NCBI GenBank assembly: GCA_965228975.1
Contig: OZ245851.1
Span: 1,550,001 to 1,614,000, forward strand
Reading direction: 5' to 3'
Source of the DNA: JAJFJD01 sp965228975
Lineage (GTDB): Bacteria > Pseudomonadota > Alphaproteobacteria > UBA8366
DNA: 64,000 nucleotides
The position numbers were made by a program, and so were the translations under genes. The notes below the pieces were generated by a model. The model ran no database searches, was not told the origin of the DNA, and saw only the letters and a program-made list of their open reading frames with translations. Below are positions 18,224 to 26,186 of the stretch, piece after piece (position 1 is the first letter of the stretch; each line of letters begins with the position of its first letter).

Positions 18224-19051
18224 ATGGGGCATAACCAACTGGAAACGCGGCCGATCGCCGGTGCGCTAGGTGCGGAAGTCCATGGCGTCAACCTCGCCGA
18301 GGATCTGGATGCAGCTACCTTCGATGCAGTCCATCAAGCCTTGCTGCAACACGGCGTGATCTTTTTTCGCGATCAGGACATCACCGCCGAACAACAGCTC
18401 GCGCTCGCCAAGCGGTGGGGCAGCGTGCATCTGCACCCCTACATTCCCAGTTTGCCGGACCATCCGGGCGTCTTCGAGATCGTCAAGGATGTGGACGATG
18501 TGCATACGCTCGGCGGCATGTGGCACACCGATCAGATGTTCACCCCGACGCCGGTCCGGGCGACCATGCTGTATGCCAAGGAGGTGCCGCCGGCCGGCGG
18601 CGATACGATGTTCGCCAACATGTATCTCGCCTACGACGCCTTGTCGGATGGTATGAAGGAAATGCTCCGCGGCTTGCGCACGGTCAATCAATACAACAAG
18701 AAGAAGAAGCGGGCCGCCGCCATGCAGGTCTCGAAGCCGGAGGAGGAGGCGATCACCGCGGAGCATCCGCTGATCCGGCGGCATACCGAAACCGGCCGCG
18801 ACGCGCTTTACATTTCCTATGACGGAATTACCCGCCGGATCGCCGGGATGAGCGACGAGGAGAGTCGGCCCCTATTGGATTACCTGCTCGACCACGCGAC
18901 GCGGCCTGAGTTCACCTGCCGTTTCCGGTGGGAGGAAGGGTCCCTGGCGCTGTGGGACAATCGCTGTGTTCTGCACATGGCGATGAACGACTATCACGGG
19001 TATCGGCGCGTCATGCACCGGATCACCATCGAGGGCGAGGCGACGTCCTGA
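18224..19051 (+). CDS. TauD/TfdA family Fe(II)/2-oxoglutarate dioxygenase (copy 2)
   Basis: A 275-aa dioxygenase with iron ligands His101-x-Asp103 (MWHTDQMF) and His251 (CVLHMAMNDYHG), plus RRVMHRITI for 2-oxoglutarate binding. It is a paralogue of the enzyme at 15.5 kb: RPIAGALGAEVHGVNL near the start and MFANMYLAYDALSDGMKE in the middle are almost shared. A lysine-rich insert (NKKKKRAAA, about residue 160) is peculiar to this copy. I start at ATG 18224 because GGAGGG is eight bases upstream; an in-frame GTG at 18197 has no such site. The gene follows the selenoprotein gene by 87 bases and the third dioxygenase gene follows it by 43. Confidence 0.92.
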   Translation: MGHNQLETRPIAGALGAEVHGVNLAEDLDAATFDAVHQALLQHGVIFFRDQDITAEQQLALAKRWGSVHLHPYIPSLPDHPGVFEIVKDVDDVHTLGGMWHTDQMFTPTPVRATMLYAKEVPPAGGDTMFANMYLAYDALSDGMKEMLRGLRTVNQYNKKKKRAAAMQVSKPEEEAITAEHPLIRRHTETGRDALYISYDGITRRIAGMSDEESRPLLDYLLDHATRPEFTCRFRWEEGSLALWDNRCVLHMAMNDYHGYRRVMHRITIEGEATS

Positions 19052-19094
19052 TTTTTCCGAATTGGGGCGTTTGGGTAAGATCGCGGAAGGAAGG

Positions 19095-20051
19095 ATGTAT
19101 CCAATGGCACCGATGAACACTGTCGACACGATCGAGATCATTCCAACCGGCGCGGCGCTGGGGGCCGAGGTGCGCGGCGTTGACCTGTCGCGCGAGACGC
19201 CCGAGGACGTGCGCGCGCTGTTGAAACAGGCCTGGGCCGACCATCTGGTGTTGCTGTTCCGCGGTCAGGATATCGACGACGAACAATTGCTTGCTGCCAC
19301 TGAAATCTTCGGCGGCCAGCAATCGGCGGGCTCGCGGGCCTTCTTTCTAAAGGCCGGGTTCAAGCCGGGGGAGACGCATCGCGTCGCCGCCAAATCCGGC
19401 ATCAGCATCGTGTCCAATCTCGACAAGGATGGGAAGCCGGTCAAATTTACCGAAGCGGTCGGAAGTCTCGAACTCGACTGGCATACCGACAACTCCTATG
19501 TGGATGTACCGCCGGCGGGAAGCTTGTTGCATGCGCGCGTCGTTCCCGTCGACGGCGGCGGCGAAACCTCCTTCAACAATCAGTATCTTGCGTACGAGAC
19601 CCTGCCGGACGACCTGAAGCGGGAGATTGACGGCAAGCACATTCGCCACGACAACCTGCGCAACACGGCGGGCCGATTCAGGCCGACCGTGGAACCGCCC
19701 AAATCGCGTGAAGACATCAACGGGCCGGCCCATCCGATCGTGCGGATTCATCCGGTTACCGGCAAGAAGGCGCTTTATCTCGGGCGGAAATACGAATGGC
19801 CGTCCAGCCACGTTGTGGAGTTGGACGACGCGGAAAGCGAAGACCTGCTGACCCGTTTGTGGCGTCATGCGACCCAGGACCATCTGAAATGGACGCATTC
19901 CTGGTTGGCCGGCGATCTCGTGCAATGGGACAACCGCTGTACCATGCACCAGCGAAGTCCGGTCGATCATACGCAACCGCGGGTGTTGCACCGCGCATTG
20001 ATCAAGGGCGAACCGATCATTTCGGCTTGGAACCCCGAAGCCGCAGCATAG
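19095..20051 (+). CDS. TauD/TfdA family Fe(II)/2-oxoglutarate dioxygenase (copy 3)
   Basis: A 318-aa, more divergent member of the family. Iron ligands are His130-x-Asp132 in LDWHTDNSYVDVPP and His285 in CTMHQRSPVDHTQPR, with RVLHRALIKG at the 2-oxoglutarate arginine. Starts at 19095, 19104 and 19113 are all possible behind the GGAAGGAAGGA run at 19085-19095; I give the longest ATG form. It lies 43 bases after copy 2, so the two are probably one transcript. Function beyond oxygenation of a small molecule cannot be assigned. Confidence 0.9.
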   Translation: MYPMAPMNTVDTIEIIPTGAALGAEVRGVDLSRETPEDVRALLKQAWADHLVLLFRGQDIDDEQLLAATEIFGGQQSAGSRAFFLKAGFKPGETHRVAAKSGISIVSNLDKDGKPVKFTEAVGSLELDWHTDNSYVDVPPAGSLLHARVVPVDGGGETSFNNQYLAYETLPDDLKREIDGKHIRHDNLRNTAGRFRPTVEPPKSREDINGPAHPIVRIHPVTGKKALYLGRKYEWPSSHVVELDDAESEDLLTRLWRHATQDHLKWTHSWLAGDLVQWDNRCTMHQRSPVDHTQPRVLHRALIKGEPIISAWNPEAAA

Positions 20052-20165
20052 GTGGATTACCCGGCTGTCCATTTTCTGAGCAAATTTGGTTTTCATAGCC
20101 CCTTGCTTTCTCCATAATGAGAATTGGGGTCTCAAAAAAGTTTGCCTGGTTGCGGGAGGAAAAGG

Positions 20166-21779
20166 GTGGTTTCGGGGGAAGCACGTTATACGTATATCGT
20201 CGTCGGGGCCGGGTCGGCTGGATGCGTACTCGCGAACCGGCTCTCCGCGAATCCGAAAAACCGCGTTTTACTGCTCGAAGCGGGTGGCCGGGACATCAAT
20301 CCTTGGATCCACATACCCGTCGGTTACTTCAAAACGATGCACAACCCGGGCACCGATTGGTGTTACGAGACGGAGAAGGATCCCGGCCTGAACGGCCGTA
20401 GCATCGCTTGGCCGCGCGGGAAGGTGCTCGGCGGGTCCAGTTCGATAAACGGTCTGATCTATATCCGCGGACAGGCGGAGGATTACGATCAGTGGCGGCA
20501 GTTGGGCAATACCGGGTGGTCCTTCGAGGACGTATTACCGTATTTCAAAAAGGCGGAAGATCAGGAACGCGGCGCCGATGAATTCCACGGCACCGGCGGG
20601 CCATTATCCGTTTCCAACATGCGGATCAGCCGGGAAATCTGTGACGTCTATATCAAGGCGGCCGAGGAACTCGGTATCCCTGCGACGGACGATTTCAACG
20701 GCGCGAGCCAGGAAGGCGCCGGGTATGTTCAACTTACCGCCCGTAACGGCCGCCGCTGCAGCGCGGCGGTCGGATACTTGAACCCGGTCAAGAAACGGCC
20801 GAACCTCGATGTCGTAACGCATGCCCTGACCCATCGCGTCTTGTTGGAAGGCAAGCGCGCGGTCGGCATTGAGTATTCGGTCAAAGGGGACCTCCGGACC
20901 GCACAAGCGGATGCGGAAGTGGTTCTGTCGGCAGGGGCGATCGGCTCGCCGCAAATCCTACAGCTTTCCGGTATCGGGGGCGGGGAACGCCTGACCGATG
21001 CCGGGGTGGGCGTGGTGCACGACCTGCCGGGCGTCGGTGAGAATCTGCAGGATCATTTGCAGGTCCGAAGCATGTATCGCACCAAGGACCCGATCACGAT
21101 GAACGATCAGGTCAGGAACCCGATCAACAAGATGTTCATGGGCCTGGACTACCTATTCTTCCGGCGCGGGCCCTTGTCGATGGGAGCAAGCCAAGTTTGC
21201 GTGTTCGCGCGCACACAGCAGGACATGGAGACGCCGGACATCCAATTCCATCTCCAGCCGTTGAGCGCGGACAAGCCTGGCGACGGTTTGCACAAATTCT
21301 CGGCCTTCACATCCTCTGTTTGCCAGCTCCGGCCCGAAAGCCGGGGACATTTGACGATCACATCGAACGATCCGACCGACTATCCGGCGATCCATCCCAA
21401 CTATCTCGCGACGCAGACGGATCAGCGCACGATCGTCGACGGCATGAAGATGTCGCGCCGGCTGAGTGAGACGAATTCGCTGGGGCCCTACGTCGCCGAG
21501 GAACTGGAACCGGGACCGCAGGCACAAAGCGATGAGGACCTGCTCCAACATGCCCGTGACCACAGTGTGACGATCTATCACCCGGTCGGGACCTGCAAGA
21601 TGGGGTCGGACACCATGGCCGTCGTCGATGACCGGCTTCGGCTTTATGGGATCGAGCGTCTTCGGGTGGTCGATGCGTCGATCATGCCGACCCTGGTGTC
21701 CGGCAACACCAACGCGCCGACGATCATGATTGCCGAAAAGGCCGCCGACATGATCCTCGAGGATGCGCGGGCCGGCTGA
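20166..21779 (+). CDS. GMC-family FAD oxidoreductase (choline dehydrogenase-like)
   Basis: A 537-aa glucose-methanol-choline oxidoreductase. The ADP-binding fold YIVVGAGSAGCVLANRLS is at the N-terminus. It is followed by the GMC signatures GKVLGGSSSINGLIYIRG and GAIGSPQILQLSGIG. The C-terminus has the catalytic histidine in TIYHPVGTCKMG and the closing segment SGNTNAPTIMIAEKAA. The best start is GTG 20166 with GGGAGGA five bases upstream; the in-frame TTG at 20124 is weaker. The substrate is an alcohol of unknown identity; choline is only the family default and no betaine aldehyde dehydrogenase is nearby. The TRAP operon downstream could import its substrate. Confidence 0.92.
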   Translation: MVSGEARYTYIVVGAGSAGCVLANRLSANPKNRVLLLEAGGRDINPWIHIPVGYFKTMHNPGTDWCYETEKDPGLNGRSIAWPRGKVLGGSSSINGLIYIRGQAEDYDQWRQLGNTGWSFEDVLPYFKKAEDQERGADEFHGTGGPLSVSNMRISREICDVYIKAAEELGIPATDDFNGASQEGAGYVQLTARNGRRCSAAVGYLNPVKKRPNLDVVTHALTHRVLLEGKRAVGIEYSVKGDLRTAQADAEVVLSAGAIGSPQILQLSGIGGGERLTDAGVGVVHDLPGVGENLQDHLQVRSMYRTKDPITMNDQVRNPINKMFMGLDYLFFRRGPLSMGASQVCVFARTQQDMETPDIQFHLQPLSADKPGDGLHKFSAFTSSVCQLRPESRGHLTITSNDPTDYPAIHPNYLATQTDQRTIVDGMKMSRRLSETNSLGPYVAEELEPGPQAQSDEDLLQHARDHSVTIYHPVGTCKMGSDTMAVVDDRLRLYGIERLRVVDASIMPTLVSGNTNAPTIMIAEKAADMILEDARAG

Positions 21780-21885
21780 TTTCGCGGCCAATCCATCCCG
21801 CGGGAGACAACCGTGGGTCGATATTTACTGATATTTGGCAGGTTCTCGCTTGCGCGCCGCTAAAATGGGTGCAAATATGAGACTC

Positions 21886-21925
21886 ACGGTATCACTATTC
21901 TAAAAATAAAAGAAACGGATACCGT
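21886..21925. repeat. inverted repeat, candidate operator
   Basis: ACGGTATC (21886-21893) and GATACCGT (21918-21925) are perfect reverse complements with 24 A/T-rich bases between them. The centre-to-centre distance is 32 bp, about three helical turns, which would suit two dimers or one tetramer of a regulator. IclR proteins often bind such elements; assignment to the IclR gene at 25.4 kb is inference. Confidence 0.4.
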
Positions 21926-21951
21926 AGGTCCATCGGCACCAGGGAGGACAT

Positions 21952-22044
21952 ATGTCATCAGGAAAATTGCACCTCGACGTGTCCCAGCCGTCATTTTCGG
22001 CGGCACGATGGATTTCGGGCGGCTCGATTGTTTCGGGCCGCTAG
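21952..22044 (+). CDS. possible leader peptide upstream of dctP
   Basis: A 30-codon frame starting MSSGKLHLDVSQ and ending SGGSIVSGR. Its ribosome site AGGGAGGA (21941-21948) is stronger than that of most genes here. The peptide has no recognisable domain and no run of one amino acid that would mark classic attenuation. It lies 94 bases before dctP. It may be a real small protein, an upstream regulatory frame or chance. Confidence 0.35.
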   Translation: MSSGKLHLDVSQPSFSAARWISGGSIVSGR

Positions 22045-22138
22045 TCGCGAGTCGGATGTCCGATGCATGGCGGTTGCCGTGCGGCATTTCCGGAAATCCG
22101 GCTTAACATCCGTGATTATTCATCGGGAGGGACGTTAA

Positions 22139-23260
22139 ATGCCCAAACTCAAATCGCTTGTGATCGGCGTTGCGGTACTGTTCATGGCGGTCGCCGTGAC
22201 CGCGCCGTTTTCGGCGTCGCATGCCAAGAAGGTCAAGATTCGCGTTCAGTCCGTCATTCCGTCGAAGGCGGATGAGGTGACGATGTTGAAGGATTTCGCC
22301 GCGACGGTCGGACAGCTGACGAATGGCGAAGTTCAGATCGAAGTCCTGCCGGCCGGTGCGGTCGTCGGGGTGAAGGAAACCCTCGAAGCCGTCGATAAGG
22401 GCCTCGTCGAAGGTGGGTTCGCGTGGACGCATTACTGGTCGGGATATCATCCCGCGGCAATGCTCTTCGGGTCGCCCGTCGCGGGTGCCGGTGTCGGTAT
22501 CGACAATATCGCCTGGGTATCCTGGTTCATGTATGGCGGTGGCCGTGACCTCTATGACCAACTCTGGAAAGAGATGGGCATGAACGTTAAGGGCCTCATG
22601 CTGCAGCCGGTCGGTCCGGAAGCCTTGGGTTGGTTCAAGGAGCCGATCAAGAGCATGGCGGATTTCCGCAAGTACCGTTTCCGGACGCCGCCGGGCATCC
22701 CTGGTCAGACCTACAAGGACATCGGCGTTGCCGCCGTTGCGATGGGGGGTGGCGACATTCTGCCGGCCCTCGAGAAGGGTGTAATCGATGCCGCTGAATG
22801 GTGCTGTCCGAAGCCGGACAGCGTGTTCGGGTTCCAGAAGGTTTTGAAGAACTACTATCTGCAAGGCCTGCATCAGGTGGTCGTCAATGCCGACATCTAC
22901 ATCAACGGTGATGTCTGGAAGAAGCTGACGCCGGCACAGCAGAATGCCATGCAGGTAGCGGCGGATGCGTCGCTGATCAAGTCTCTGAGCTATCGCATTT
23001 ACGAGAATGGCAAGGCGCTCAAGGACTTGACCGAAAACCATGGCGTCATCCTGCACGATACGCCGCCCGACTACTTTACGGAGTACATGGCCGCGGCGAA
23101 GGCGTCGCTCGAGAAGAACGCGAAAGACAACGCGTTCTTCGCAAAGGTCTGGGACTCGCAGAAGAAGTTTGCGGAAATCGCCGTGCCGTTCTGGGCCGGC
23201 GCGCAAATGTCGAACGCCAATCTCGGCATGGCGTTCGCGAAAGGTCAGAAAAAGAAGTAA
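22139..23260 (+). CDS. TRAP transporter solute-binding protein (DctP family)
   Basis: A 373-aa periplasmic receptor. The signal peptide is roughly residues 1-30 (hydrophobic core VIGVAVLFMAVAVTAPFSA, cut near SHA/KK). The mature part has the DctP pattern: EVLPAGAVVGVKETLEAV, the ligand-binding arginine in KYRFRTPPG, and GVIDAAEWCCPKPD, which resembles the subfamily that binds 2-oxo acids and related carboxylates. GGGAGG precedes the ATG. A strong terminator follows the stop, so receptor mRNA should exceed that of the membrane subunits. The ligand is unknown; a carboxylate is likely. Confidence 0.93.
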   Translation: MPKLKSLVIGVAVLFMAVAVTAPFSASHAKKVKIRVQSVIPSKADEVTMLKDFAATVGQLTNGEVQIEVLPAGAVVGVKETLEAVDKGLVEGGFAWTHYWSGYHPAAMLFGSPVAGAGVGIDNIAWVSWFMYGGGRDLYDQLWKEMGMNVKGLMLQPVGPEALGWFKEPIKSMADFRKYRFRTPPGIPGQTYKDIGVAAVAMGGGDILPALEKGVIDAAEWCCPKPDSVFGFQKVLKNYYLQGLHQVVVNADIYINGDVWKKLTPAQQNAMQVAADASLIKSLSYRIYENGKALKDLTENHGVILHDTPPDYFTEYMAAAKASLEKNAKDNAFFAKVWDSQKKFAEIAVPFWAGAQMSNANLGMAFAKGQKKK

Positions 23261-23273
23261 ATGGGGCAACTCT

Positions 23274-23317
23274 GCCGGAAGAAACGGCATCTTGCTCGTT
23301 TCTTCCGGCGGTTTTTT
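23274..23317 (+). terminator. strong terminator between dctP and dctQ
   Basis: A perfect 13-bp stem, 23274-23286 (GCCGGAAGAAACG) with 23297-23309, closes a 10-nt loop and is followed by T6 at 23312-23317. It begins 13 bases after the dctP stop. No new promoter is obvious before dctQ at 23410, so it probably acts as a partial terminator that keeps binding protein in excess. Confidence 0.9.
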
Positions 23318-23409
23318 CCATTTGAATTGACTCCTGTGCCGCGGATTTCCGCCGTCTCACTTCAGGCGGCCGAAAATGTTGTAAGCTCCGGAATGACTGG
23401 GGGACACTC

Positions 23410-24006
23410 ATGTCGGAAACGCCGGACTTTTCTGATGAACTGATCGCCGAGCGGCGGTCAGGGTCGCCGGGCGATCTGCCCGAAGACATGCCGCCGTGGA
23501 TGGCGCGCACCATCACATGGATCGATACCTTTAGCCTATGGGTCGGCCGCATCGTGTGCTGGCTGGTCATACCGCTTTTCATGGTCATGGTGATTGAAAT
23601 CGTGGCGCGCTACGCCTTCATCGCGCCGACCATGTGGGCCTATGACATGAGCCGGTTTCTTGCCGGCGCGCTGTTCATGTTGGGCGCGGGATATGCGCTG
23701 TCGAAGGGCGTCCACATCCGGGCTGACTTCATCTACCGCAACTGGTCGGCCCGGGCGCAGGGAATTGTCGATACGGTGTTGTATCTGATCTTCTACTTCC
23801 CGGGACTGCTGGTCTTCTTGTTCATGGCGACGGATTTCGCCTACCTGTCCTGGTTCCGCGGGGAACGCGGCATGGACACGGCTTGGATGCCGTATATGGG
23901 GCCGATCAAGACCGCTCTGCCGGTCGGGATCATACTGCTGCTGATCCAAGGCATCTCGGAACTCCTCAAGAGTATTTACGCGGCGACGCGCGGACGGTGG
24001 CCCTGA
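23410..24006 (+). CDS. TRAP transporter small permease (DctQ)
   Basis: A 198-aa inner-membrane protein with four predicted transmembrane helices (starting around residues 45, 80, 120 and 165) after a charged N-terminal tail. The sequence ARYAFIAPTMWAYDMSRFLAGALFMLG contains the usual DctQ helix-2 pattern with W-x-x-D/E. It assembles with the large permease. Its stop overlaps the dctM start (TGATG). Confidence 0.9.
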   Translation: MSETPDFSDELIAERRSGSPGDLPEDMPPWMARTITWIDTFSLWVGRIVCWLVIPLFMVMVIEIVARYAFIAPTMWAYDMSRFLAGALFMLGAGYALSKGVHIRADFIYRNWSARAQGIVDTVLYLIFYFPGLLVFLFMATDFAYLSWFRGERGMDTAWMPYMGPIKTALPVGIILLLIQGISELLKSIYAATRGRWP

Positions 24007-25325
24007 TGGAACCGGAGATTCTTGGCCTGGTCCTGATCGGCTGCATGCTGTTCGCGATCTTCATCGGGTTCCCGATTTCGTTCACGCTGATTTTCCTCGG
24101 CTTCGTCTTCGGATATCTCGGATTCGGACAGGTCGTCTTTTACCTGATGACCTTCCAGTTCTCCTCCGTGATGCTGGAACAAACCCTCGCGGCGGTGCCG
24201 TTGTTCATCTTCATGGGGATACTCATGGAGCAGGCGGGGCTCATGGAGCGATTATTCGCCGCGGTCCAGTTGATGCTGTCGCGGGTTCGTGGGGCGCTCT
24301 ATCTGGCGGTGCTGTTCGTTTCCACGATTTTCGCCGCCGCCACGGGCATCGTCGGCGCGTCCGTCACGATCCTGGGCATCATGGCGGCGAAGACCATGAA
24401 CCGGTCCAACTACGATGTCCGGCTCGCGTCGGGCACGATCACGGCCGGCGGCACGCTCGGGATCCTCATCCCGCCCAGCATCATGCTCGTTGTGATGGGA
24501 CCGGTGCTGGAAGTACCGGTGACGGATCTGTTCGCGGCCGCGATCATTCCCGGGATCATGCTGGCGGTCATGTACGCGACCTACGCCTTGGTACGGTGTT
24601 GGATCAACCCGGAACTGGGCCCGGCGTTGCCGGTCGAGGAACGGGCCGAAAGTATGCGTCATGTTTGGATCGAGTTCCTGAAAGGGCTCGTGCCGCCGTC
24701 GTTGCTGGTCTTCTCGGCGCTCGGCAGCATTCTGTTCGGCCTTGCGACCCCGACCGAGGGCGCGGGGTGCGGCGCCGCCGGTGCGATGTTGTTGTCGCTG
24801 GCCTATCGCAAGCTGACACTGAAGGGGCTGCAGGAAGCGCTGATCAAGACGCTCGAAATCACCGCGCTGATCATGATTCTTGTCGCGGCGTCGAATTTCT
24901 TCGGGGCTGTCTTCTCGCGCCTCGGTACGCCGACCATGCTCACCGAGTTGCTGTTGGGGCTCGAACTGAACCGTTATGTCGTTCTGTTCATGATCATGGG
25001 GCTGATCTTCCTGCTCGGCTGGCCGCTCGAATGGGTGCCGATCGTGTTGATCATCGTGCCGATCGTTTTGCCGTTGATTGACCAACTGGGTTTCAATTTG
25101 ACCTGGTTCGGCATATTGGTAGCAGTCAATTTGCAAACTGCCTGGCTGTCGCCACCGGTCGCGTTATCCGCCTATTTCCTGAAAGGCGTTGTCCCCGAGT
25201 GGGACCTCAAGGATATCTACTTCGGCATGATGCAGTTCATGCTGTTGCAGGTATTGGGGCTCCTTCTCATCATCGCGTTTCCGGCGATCGCGCTCTGGCT
25301 TCCGACGGTCATGTACGGCAAGTAA
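24006..25325 (+). CDS. TRAP transporter large permease (DctM)
   Basis: A 439-aa polytopic membrane protein, the transport subunit, with about 11-12 hydrophobic segments. Family signatures include FIFMGILMEQAG, ATGIVGASVTILGIMA, TAGGTLGILIPPSIMLVVMG and TPTEGAGCGAAGAMLL. It should couple Na+ entry to uptake of the ligand delivered by DctP. The ATG at 24006 overlaps the dctQ stop. The IclR gene follows 30 bases after its end. Confidence 0.94.
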   Translation: MEPEILGLVLIGCMLFAIFIGFPISFTLIFLGFVFGYLGFGQVVFYLMTFQFSSVMLEQTLAAVPLFIFMGILMEQAGLMERLFAAVQLMLSRVRGALYLAVLFVSTIFAAATGIVGASVTILGIMAAKTMNRSNYDVRLASGTITAGGTLGILIPPSIMLVVMGPVLEVPVTDLFAAAIIPGIMLAVMYATYALVRCWINPELGPALPVEERAESMRHVWIEFLKGLVPPSLLVFSALGSILFGLATPTEGAGCGAAGAMLLSLAYRKLTLKGLQEALIKTLEITALIMILVAASNFFGAVFSRLGTPTMLTELLLGLELNRYVVLFMIMGLIFLLGWPLEWVPIVLIIVPIVLPLIDQLGFNLTWFGILVAVNLQTAWLSPPVALSAYFLKGVVPEWDLKDIYFGMMQFMLLQVLGLLLIIAFPAIALWLPTVMYGK

Positions 25326-25355
25326 GAAGACCAAGAAACGAAAGGGAAATGTCAT

Positions 25356-26183
25356 ATGCCCCATGACGTTGCCGCAAAACCGGACGAAAAGCCCGCTCCC
25401 GGGAAGAAGGGGTCGTCGATCATGCGCGCCCTGACGATCCTGGAGCGGGTCGCGTTGCTGGGTCACCCGGTCACCCCGACGGAACTGAACAAGGAACTGA
25501 AACTGCCGAAGCCGACGATTCACCGGCTTTTCGGGACGTTGGAGGGGGCCGGTTTCCTGAAGCGCGCCTTGGATGGGCGGCGGTACACGGTCGGACCGCG
25601 ATTGCGGACGATGGCGCTGAGTTTCCTCCATACGGAGGAGCAGCAGGTTCTGATGCGCGCGGTTCTCGAAGGGATTTCCAAGAAGATCGGCGAAACGGCG
25701 AATATCTCGGTGCCGGATCAGAATCAGATGCAGTATATCGACCGCGTCGAGACGCGTTGGCCGCTGCGCGTGCAGTTTCCGGTCGGCAGCCACGTGCCGC
25801 TTCACTGTACCTCCGCCGGCAAGATGTATCTAAGCAGCATGCGGCCTGCGGCGCGCAGCCGGCTGCTGAAATACCTGACATTGGAGCGACACGCCAAGAA
25901 TACGATCACGGATGTGGAGACCCTGGCGGCCGATCTGGCGGCAATTGCCGAGCGCGGATACAGCACCGACAACGAGGAATTCATCGACGGCATGGTGGCG
26001 GTCGCGGTGCCGGTTACCGACGGTGAAGGGCATCTTCTGGCGACGCTCTCGATATTCGCGCCGGCGATTCGGATGTCGCTTGAATCTGCGATCGGTTGGG
26101 TGCCGGACCTCCGCAAGGCCGCGGATGACCTGACGTCCGTCCTTATGGTGAACGACGAGGCTGCAGACGCGCTGGAGGGGTGA
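25356..26183 (+). CDS. IclR family transcriptional regulator
   Basis: A 275-aa regulator. The N-terminal winged helix-turn-helix (about 22-85) reads SIMRALTILERVALLG, then LNKELKLPKPTIHRLFGTLEGAGFL. The C-terminal effector domain (about 95-265) has VPLHCTSAGKMYLS and GYSTDNEEFIDGMVAVAVPV, the usual ligand-pocket motifs. It is co-oriented with and immediately downstream of the TRAP genes, so it likely controls them in response to the imported compound or its breakdown product. Whether it activates or represses cannot be read from the sequence. Confidence 0.92.
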   Translation: MPHDVAAKPDEKPAPGKKGSSIMRALTILERVALLGHPVTPTELNKELKLPKPTIHRLFGTLEGAGFLKRALDGRRYTVGPRLRTMALSFLHTEEQQVLMRAVLEGISKKIGETANISVPDQNQMQYIDRVETRWPLRVQFPVGSHVPLHCTSAGKMYLSSMRPAARSRLLKYLTLERHAKNTITDVETLAADLAAIAERGYSTDNEEFIDGMVAVAVPVTDGEGHLLATLSIFAPAIRMSLESAIGWVPDLRKAADDLTSVLMVNDEAADALEG

Positions 26184-26186
26184 TCG

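Larger units (their letters stand above)
21780..22138. other. leader region of the TRAP transporter operon
   Basis: About 360 bases with no full-size gene. It holds an 8-bp inverted repeat at 21886-21925 around an A/T-rich spacer and a 30-codon open frame with an excellent ribosome site at 21952-22044. Several G/C hairpins lie between that frame and dctP. Together this looks like a regulated leader, possibly the target of the IclR protein encoded in the same operon. Confidence 0.45.

Noticed and set aside
21884..22087. 67-codon minus-strand frame in the dctP leader
   Set aside because: No ribosome site and no recognisable features.
24252..25136. 294-codon minus-strand frame
   Set aside because: Antisense to dctM; the His/Gln/Arg-rich product is the mirror of a hydrophobic membrane protein.
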